Program-made: the position numbers and the translations under genes | Part shown: positions 45,321-64,000 of the stretch, one piece after another | Layout of the letters: every line of letters starts with the position of its first letter | Numbering within the stretch: the stretch's first letter is position 1 | NCBI RefSeq assembly: GCF_022267325.1 | Contig: NZ_JAIZBG010000001.1 | Location: forward strand, 1,244,001 to 1,308,000 | Length of the DNA: 64,000 nt | From: Leptospira sanjuanensis | GTDB lineage: Bacteria > Spirochaetota > Leptospiria > Leptospirales > Leptospiraceae | Reading direction: 5' to 3' | The notes under the pieces: generated by a model | What the model saw: the letters and a program-made list of their open reading frames with translations, nothing else | Database searches by the model: none | What the model was told of the DNA's origin: nothing

Positions 45321-45464
45321 CGATATCTCCGATTAAAATATTCCTGTAATATACTTTTGGATTGTTACCGGATGATTACAAAGAAATTACGGATTTGAGA
45401 CTTAAAGACGGGGAAGAAGAGCCGAATCCGATTCGATTTCGAACCGGATTCGGAGAATTTAAAA

Positions 45465-48424
<2,960 letters not shown>

Positions 48425-48428
<4 letters not shown>

Positions 48429-49045
48429 GTTCCGTACGTACAAACTTTAAATTGATTTTTATGTTCTATAACGAGTTTGATTTCATCGATATGAATCGTC
48501 TTTAGATCGACTTCCAGATCGAAGTCCTTGATGATATAGCCGTTGATGTTTGTCAGCTTACGCACGTTATACGGCTTAGGAAGAGGGAGAACTTTGATTT
48601 TCCCTTTGGTTCCTTGAAGATTTTGTCTGACTTTATCGATTCCTGCCGTGCGTCTTATTTGAAGAAGATACATCGCGTCTTCGATTTTAGAGTTCGCTAT
48701 GATGTTGTTTTGATCTAAATTATTAGGAAGATAAATAGTTCGTATTTCGTTCGGACTGCAAGAGTATTGGAACTGATCGTCCGTATTCCCTTTGGAATTT
48801 CTGATTTCGGTCAGGGCCTTTTCCAAAGCTTCTTCCACCGATTTGGAAGAATGATCGATATGATATGAATCCTTAAGTTCGGATTTAAGGACGTCCCTGT
48901 CTTTTTGAATCTCCGCCGCGAGTTTCGGATCCAAGATTTCCTTGTCGAAGTCGGGCCGTTGTCCTTTTTGTTTGCAATCGATGATCGAAAAGGATACAAG
49001 AAGGAGGAGAAGAATATTTAAAAAATTGAATGTTTTCTGGAACAT
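48425..49045 (-). CDS. lipoprotein paired with the TonB-dependent receptor
   Basis: A 206-residue lipoprotein with a hydrophobic signal peptide and lipobox FSIIDC. The mature chain has a helical N-terminal half ([32 protein letters not shown]) and a beta-rich C-terminal half. It contains two later cysteines (YSCSP and FKVCTYGT) that may form a disulphide. I do not recognise a family. It lies between the beta-helix lipoprotein and the receptor and overlaps the receptor start, so it may be a substrate-delivery or receptor-assembly partner. Confidence 0.75.
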
Positions 49046-49093
49046 ATTCGAAAGCGAAAGAGGATTCTCTTTGGAGAATCCTCTTCGGTAAAA

Positions 49094-50479
<1,386 letters not shown>

Positions 50480-50648
50480 CTTATGACTCCTTGGAGAATA
50501 AACCTAAAAGGTCTAAAAGTAAAATAATCGGAGGGCGTTACGTTGGAGTTACAAACGGATATAATTCCCGTAACTTTCGTTTCGGGTAACAGAATTGATT
50601 CGAAGAATTTTTCCGCTGTTTTCATAAATATAAAATATTACTAATATA

Positions 50649-50963
50649 TTACGGAAGGGCGAAAAAAAGAATCAGAAGCACTCCTAAGGAGCCGAAAGCG
50701 AAATAGCGATCTCCTTTTGTCTCCTCTTTTGATTCCTCTTCCTTATTCCAGGAAACTTCCTTTTTTTCCACGGTGACAGCGTCCTTTTTGAAGCCGCGTT
50801 TGGTTCCGTCTTCGTATTCCACGATGACACCTTGTTCGTTTTCGGAAGTCTTAACGTTCTCGATCGTTTCATTCGTTTTAACGTTTTTAACGGTGTCGGC
50901 AATGAGTCCGTTGAACGAGAATAACGCGAATAATAAAAGAGTAATGGATGAGCGTGTAATCAT
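50649..50963 (-). CDS. small exported protein with C-terminal membrane anchor
   Basis: A 104-residue protein. It has signal peptide ending FNGLIADT, a polar Lys/Glu-rich middle ([15 protein letters not shown], then [11 protein letters not shown]) and a C-terminal hydrophobic helix ([18 protein letters not shown]). No family is recognised. The repeated [16 protein letters not shown] piece suggests a short repeat. It is separated from the beta-helix gene by 169 bases, so it may be regulated independently. Confidence 0.65.
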   Translation of the reverse strand: MITRSSITLLLFALFSFNGLIADTVKNVKTNETIENVKTSENEQGVIVEYEDGTKRGFKKDAVTVEKKEVSWNKEEESKEETKGDRYFAFGSLGVLLILFFALP

Positions 50964-51872
50964 TTTGTAATTCTTCCCAATGAGGATGTTTACCGCTTCT
51001 CATTGTTACAAAATCACACAAGAGGAAAAACGCTGCGAATGTTACAAACGTGTTAAAGGTGATCGATCGGTTTCTTATAGAATGTTTAAGTCGGATTGAA
51101 AATTGTGCGGTTATTGAAACAACTTGGAGGCGTTATAACGAATCGGAATGACTTCGTTTAACAAATTTGTTATGGGACAGGGTTTCTAAGGATATCGGTT
51201 CAAGAAGCTTAAAGAAGAATCACGCGGGTCGAAATCGTCGAGTTACAATCTAATTCCGGCTTTATGAAGAGAATTCAAAACTTCTAAAGAGGAAATCCAA
51301 TCTCCCGCATGAGTGCTTTTCGGATCTTTCGTGTTTAGATTTCCGGGCGTCGTCCTCGTTTCCGGAGAATATTCGGATCGTCTCTTTCAAAGAATTTTCT
51401 AAATGAATCGGAGAATTGTTTGGTTTCCCATTCTTCGATTTGTTTCTCTCGCGTGAAAAATAGGAACGATTTCCGAGTGGTGTGAATCGCTTCGGATAAG
51501 GTCTGTTTTTGGGATCTTCAAAACTGGGATCAATAGGAAATCAAACCGAAACTCAGACAATTCCAATCACGGAAGCATTGATAGAGACTGTTTTCCGAAA
51601 CGAAAGGATGGAAATTCTTCGTGTTTTGAGTCTACGAACTTTGATTCTTTTTTCCACCTTGGGTAGGAATCCGGACTTTCCTGCCCTTTGTTTCTTTGAA
51701 GTGTCTGAAAAATTGTCAGGAAACGGCACTATTACAAAGAAAATTTCCGGAATACTTCCTTTCAAAATCACCATTTTCCCGTTTTTCAGATTTTTTTCTT
51801 GCACTTGATTTGATTTTTTATATAATAACAGGTGTTCTATAAAAACGATTGTTCGAAATTAAGGAGAATCCA
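50964..51872 (+). promoter_or_regulatory. long spacer with promoter of the tetR-alkB unit
   Basis: This 900-base gap contains no gene with a ribosome site or family match. Near its right end TTGCAC (51799-51804) and TATAAT (51821-51826) are spaced 16 bases apart, a good sigma-70-type promoter, followed by AACAGGTGTT which has a small dyad that could be a TetR operator. The leader to the TTG at 51873 is about 40 bases. Two stretches (about 51178-51205 and 13345-13372) share TTTCTAAGGAT and GTTCAA, a second minor repeat. Confidence 0.5.
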
Positions 51873-52463
51873 TTGCCAAAGGTTGTAGATCACGATGCGT
51901 ATCGAATTTCCATTTTAAAGCGTTGCCTCGATTTGTTTGCAAGGAAGGGGTATGCGACGGTCACGATGCGGGAGATTTCCAGAGAGCTTCGTGTTTCTAC
52001 GGGAACTCTATATCATTATTTTCCGACAAAGGAAGTTTTGTTCGAGCAAATGGCGCGATGGATCGTTCGGGACGACGCGGAGCAATTGGAAGCGATTCGG
52101 ATCGAAAGTCGATCAAAGGATTTTCGGGAAAGGCTTGAGGTTCTTTTCGATTTCGTGAAAGAAAGGGAAGGGCATTTTCAAAAACTCATTCTGATCGCTT
52201 CCGATCTTTACCGATTGGAAGAGTCCGAACCGGCAAGGGCGATCTTAAAGGAATGTTCTTCCGTCTTTCGGGACGCGATCGAAAGTCACCTCGCGTTGAA
52301 TAACGAGGAACTGGAAAAACTGTTCTTCGGAGTTTTGATCGGAACCGTTTTTCAAAGAATGCTGGATCGCGAAACGGCGGATTTTGAAAAGACGTTCTCC
52401 CTTGTCAGAGGTTTTGCTCCTTTGATTTCGATCGGTTTGTTATTGGAACCTAAAAGAGCATGA
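51873..52463 (+). CDS. TetR-family transcriptional regulator
   Basis: A 196-residue regulator. The N-terminal helix-turn-helix is clear: ILKRCLDLFARKGYATVTMREISRELRVSTGTLYHYFPTKEVLFEQM, about residues 10-56; the C-terminal half is the helical ligand-binding domain. The TTG start at 51873 is chosen because it lies 6 bases after AAGGAG; an in-frame TTG at 51849 has none. The alkB gene starts 56 bases downstream, so this protein is probably its local regulator, with an alkane-related or fatty acid ligand as inference. Confidence 0.87.
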   Translation: MPKVVDHDAYRISILKRCLDLFARKGYATVTMREISRELRVSTGTLYHYFPTKEVLFEQMARWIVRDDAEQLEAIRIESRSKDFRERLEVLFDFVKEREGHFQKLILIASDLYRLEESEPARAILKECSSVFRDAIESHLALNNEELEKLFFGVLIGTVFQRMLDRETADFEKTFSLVRGFAPLISIGLLLEPKRA

Positions 52464-52518
52464 TGCGGTTCTAGCGACTTGCGTCGCTCATGAAAGAGAA
52501 AATGGAGAGAATTTTGTT

Positions 52519-53628
52519 ATGACCAATTTGAAACGTTATTCGTTTATCGTTTGTTTTTTAGTGCCGGCCTTTGCGGTGCTCGGATATTATTTAGGCGGAG
52601 CATATAACTTTCTTACCTTCGCGGTTGTGTTCGGTTTATTACCGATCTTGGACGTTGTGATCGGAGCCGATCCGTCCAATCCGGTGGAAGAGGAAGTTCC
52701 TGCGTTACAGACCGAATTCTACTTTCGATTTTTGACATATATTTGGGCGTGGGTCCAATTCGGTCTTGTCCTTTGGGCCTTGTACGAAATTCAAACGAAG
52801 AATCTTTCCGCTCTGGAATGGTGGGGATTCGTTCTGGCGATCGGTATCAACACCGGAGGAATCGGCATTACCGTGGCGCACGAATTGGGTCATAAAAGCA
52901 GGAAGATCGAACAATGGTATTCCAAGTTCATTCTGATGACCGTTTGTTATATGCATTTTTTCATCGAACATAACCGCGGCCATCACGTGAATGTTTCGAC
53001 TCACGAAGACCCGGCTTCTTCCCGAAAAGGCGAATCCTTTTACCGTTTTTATCCGAGAACGGTTTTCGGTTCTTATTTTTCCGCTTGGAAGTTGGAAGCG
53101 AAACGTCTTTCGAAAGCGGGTAAATCTTCGTTTTCTTTGGAGAATGAAATGATCTCTTCCACGATCATTCCACTTCTGTTTATCGGATTCGTTACTGCGA
53201 CATTAACTCTTTATACCGGTCGTTTTTCCTGGGAAGTTCCGGCGTTCTTTTTCGTTCAGAGTTTTATAGCATTCTCCCTTTTGGAACTCGTAAATTACAT
53301 CGAGCACTACGGTCTTCAAAGAAAGGAGATCGCTCCCGGAAAATTCGAAAAAGTGCAGCCGATCCATTCTTGGAATCAAAATTTTGCGGTGAGTAACGCG
53401 TTTTTGTTTCATCTTCAAAGGCATTCGGATCATCATGCGAACGCAGGAAGACGTTATTCCGCTTTAAGACATTTCGAGGAAAGTCCGCAGCTTCCGTACG
53501 GATATGAAGTGATGGTGTTGATTGCCCTGTTTCCTCCTCTTTGGTTTAAGATTATGGATTGGAGGCTGGAGGCCTGGAAAAAGAAATATTACGGGGAGAC
53601 TGCGCTTGCTGCCGGAGCGAAAGCTTGA
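52519..53628 (+). CDS. alkB: alkane 1-monooxygenase
   Basis: A 369-residue di-iron membrane hydroxylase. Membrane helices occur at about 8-26, 30-45, 75-95 and 225-260. The eight-histidine signature of AlkB is intact: HELGH, HNRGHH, and LQRHSDHH, with an added NYIEHYG motif. It hydroxylates terminal carbons of alkanes or similar chains with rubredoxin electrons; Leptospira uses long-chain fatty acids as carbon source, so a role in lipid or alkane use is likely. A rubredoxin gene is not visible nearby. Co-directional with the TetR gene. Confidence 0.9.
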   Translation: MTNLKRYSFIVCFLVPAFAVLGYYLGGAYNFLTFAVVFGLLPILDVVIGADPSNPVEEEVPALQTEFYFRFLTYIWAWVQFGLVLWALYEIQTKNLSALEWWGFVLAIGINTGGIGITVAHELGHKSRKIEQWYSKFILMTVCYMHFFIEHNRGHHVNVSTHEDPASSRKGESFYRFYPRTVFGSYFSAWKLEAKRLSKAGKSSFSLENEMISSTIIPLLFIGFVTATLTLYTGRFSWEVPAFFFVQSFIAFSLLELVNYIEHYGLQRKEIAPGKFEKVQPIHSWNQNFAVSNAFLFHLQRHSDHHANAGRRYSALRHFEESPQLPYGYEVMVLIALFPPLWFKIMDWRLEAWKKKYYGETALAAGAKA

Positions 53629-53744
53629 GTAGGTCAAGAAAATTGTAAAAGGAGAGATTTGTCGGAGGTACGACGACCTTTTCGGAGGATTTTCCAATAA
53701 CCGAAAAATCCCTTTTCATCAACCGTAAAATTTTTTTGCACGGC

Positions 53745-53758
53745 GTGGGAACTCCTAC
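53745..53758 (+). repeat. single GTGGGAACTCCTAC repeat
   Basis: One copy of the dispersed repeat lies between alkB and pepN, 8 bases from the pepN stop. A different variant (TGTCGGAGGTACGACGA) occurs at about 53656-53672. Confidence 0.7.
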
Positions 53759-53765
53759 GAAATCC

Positions 53766-56291
<2,526 letters not shown>

Positions 56292-56456
56292 GTGATTTCC
56301 GTTTTTACAAGAACGCGGGGGTTCCGTAAAGGAAAAAGAGAACGCCCGTGTCTAAGATTTTTCCAGCAATAAATAATTTATAGAGTGTTTTAAAATTCAA
56401 TTTTTCATTCAGAAACGAATTCGCTATAAGGTTCCGGCTCGTTTAAAGCCGGGTTC

Positions 56457-57713
<1,257 letters not shown>

Positions 57714-57714
57714 T

Positions 57715-58293
<579 letters not shown>

Positions 58294-58433
58294 TCTCATC
58301 TCCATTCTTTCCAAACCTGTTTTTTTATCCAAGAGAGAATTCCGACCTTGGGAAGAATGACGTTTTTTAGGAAAGAGATCAAGTGGACGGAACTCCTGCC
58401 CACAATCGTTTCTAAGAATTCCGGGATGTACAG

Positions 58434-58468
<35 letters not shown>

Positions 58469-58475
58469 ATGTCCC

Positions 58476-60500
<2,025 letters not shown>

Positions 60501-61053
60501 ACATGACTTTTTACAGAAATATATTTACTCTGGTGATCATTCTCCTTCTTTCCGCTTGCGCGAGCGGTCAGAAATCCGTGGATTCCGGCCTTTCTCAGGA
60601 ATCCGCAGTCCGCTCCAAGATTCAAGGAATCGATTCCCAACTTTCCGTTTCCAATTTGGACGAAAAAAAACGTTCGTCCTTACTCATGGAAAAAGCAAAA
60701 TTACTGCTTCAAATCGAATCCTATAAAGAAGCTTCCATCGTTTTAAAACAAATCCAAAGCTCCAAGGAAGGAAAAGGTCTGGAACACTTAGATCATTACC
60801 TGGGAGCCGCTTATCTCGGAATCAACGACACGGAAAACGCGATCGTTCACTTCAGAAAATCCGAGTCCTTGGATAAGAATTACGAGTCCACCACCCGTAA
60901 GAAAATGTATGCAAAGGCCCTCTATCAAGAGGAGAAATACGGTCTCGCACTCGGAATTTTGGGCCGCGCTTCCAGAGAAAGGGACTTTGAAAAAGACATT
61001 CTTTTTTACGAAACCGTAGCCAACAGCTTTATGCGGATCAAGGAATTCAAAAG

Positions 61054-63752
<2,699 letters not shown>

Positions 63753-63758
63753 AGAAGT

Positions 63759-63870
63759 GTAGGAACTGCCACATTGTATCGGAGTTGTTCGTCCCTCCGA
63801 TGTGGGAACTGCCACCCGCTCTAGGTAGGTCAATCAAAGTTTGACCGTGCAGTCAATGTGGGAACTCCTT
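63759..63870 (+). repeat. three GTRGGAACTSC repeats between convergent genes
   Basis: Copies start at 63759 (GTAGGAACTGCCAC), 63802 (GTGGGAACTGCCAC) and 63858 (GTGGGAACTCCTTC). The first two differ by one base. The third ends just before the stop of the convergent partial gene. Confidence 0.75.
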
Positions 63871-63873
63871 CAA

Positions 63874-64000
63874 CTATCCCGGTTCTTCCGTTTTTTCCAA
63901 ACCAGACTTTTTAGCTCCCCCTTTAATCAGTTTCGTAATTTCTCTCGAAGCGTGGCGGGACGAATTCTCGTTTCCCAAGGCTTCCTTAACCTTACGGATC
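63874..64000 (-). CDS. C-terminal end of a minus-strand gene (5' end outside window)
   Basis: An open frame enters from the right edge and ends at a TAG at 63874-63876, giving 41 residues. The sequence is basic and helical (EALGNENSSRHASREITKLI, then GGAKKSGLEKTEEPG). No family can be named from so little. The clean ending right next to the repeats and the helical composition support a real gene. Confidence 0.5.
   Translation of the reverse strand, partial: IRKVKEALGNENSSRHASREITKLIKGGAKKSGLEKTEEPG

Noticed and set aside
51509..51808. A 99-codon open frame upstream of the TetR gene
   Set aside because: No ribosome site or family match; an equal-length frame lies opposite, and the end overlaps the promoter.

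Overview
The window reads as chromosome of a pathogen-lineage Leptospira (spirochaete). Supporting signs are the tandem flagellar sheath genes flaA2-flaA1, a very long spirochaete-type GreA, many short-lipobox lipoproteins, an LIC-type gene repertoire (BrnTA, class III cyclases, AlkB, PepN) and many copies of the GTGGGAACTCCTGC-type intergenic repeat. Species is inferred only loosely; the fairly high GC would fit the santarosai/weilii/kmetyi side of the genus.

Layout. 1-13025: core genes (end of aroB, MscS channel, pyruvate kinase, a histone-deacetylase-fold amidohydrolase, an unknown protein with a response-regulator phosphatase), a BrnT/BrnA toxin-antitoxin pair, a minus-strand operon of GH36 alpha-galactosidase, lipoprotein and exported DUF4105-like protein, then rnd-radA. 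13026-19091: a repeat-rich spacer, a lipoprotein, an AT-rich gene for a FlgG-like protein that carries a Sec signal peptide, a beta-propeller lipoprotein and two unknown envelope proteins. 19092-24330: a structured leader, flaA2-flaA1 and the large greA, each unit ending in a clear terminator.

24429-38785 is the accessory part. A small unknown gene and an excisionase/MerR-type helix-turn-helix gene precede a compact, one-direction contractile phage-tail operon (26058-38713): terminator, sheath, tube, split chaperone with a probable recoding site, tape measure, Dit-like protein, plug, hub, spike, gp25-like, J-like, wedge, duplicated collar fibres and fibre-assembly protein. No capsid, portal, terminase, integrase, holin or endolysin is present in the window, so it is a headless tail module: a tailocin-like element or a prophage remnant. 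Related 77-80 bp composite repeats lie on each side (25505-25582 and 41137-41213).

38776-50963 (minus strand): lipoprotein-type alpha/beta hydrolase with a membrane class III cyclase, an ATP-grasp protein with a DinB-fold protein, then a complete TonB-driven uptake operon (beta-helix lipoprotein, small lipoprotein, TonB-dependent receptor, ExbB, two ExbD, TonB). 50964-64000: a TetR regulator with an alkB alkane hydroxylase, minus-strand PepN, MFS and Nudix genes, then a plus-strand run of Rep/UvrD helicase, TPR lipoprotein, an AsmA-like membrane protein and a small membrane protein; the window ends inside a minus-strand gene.
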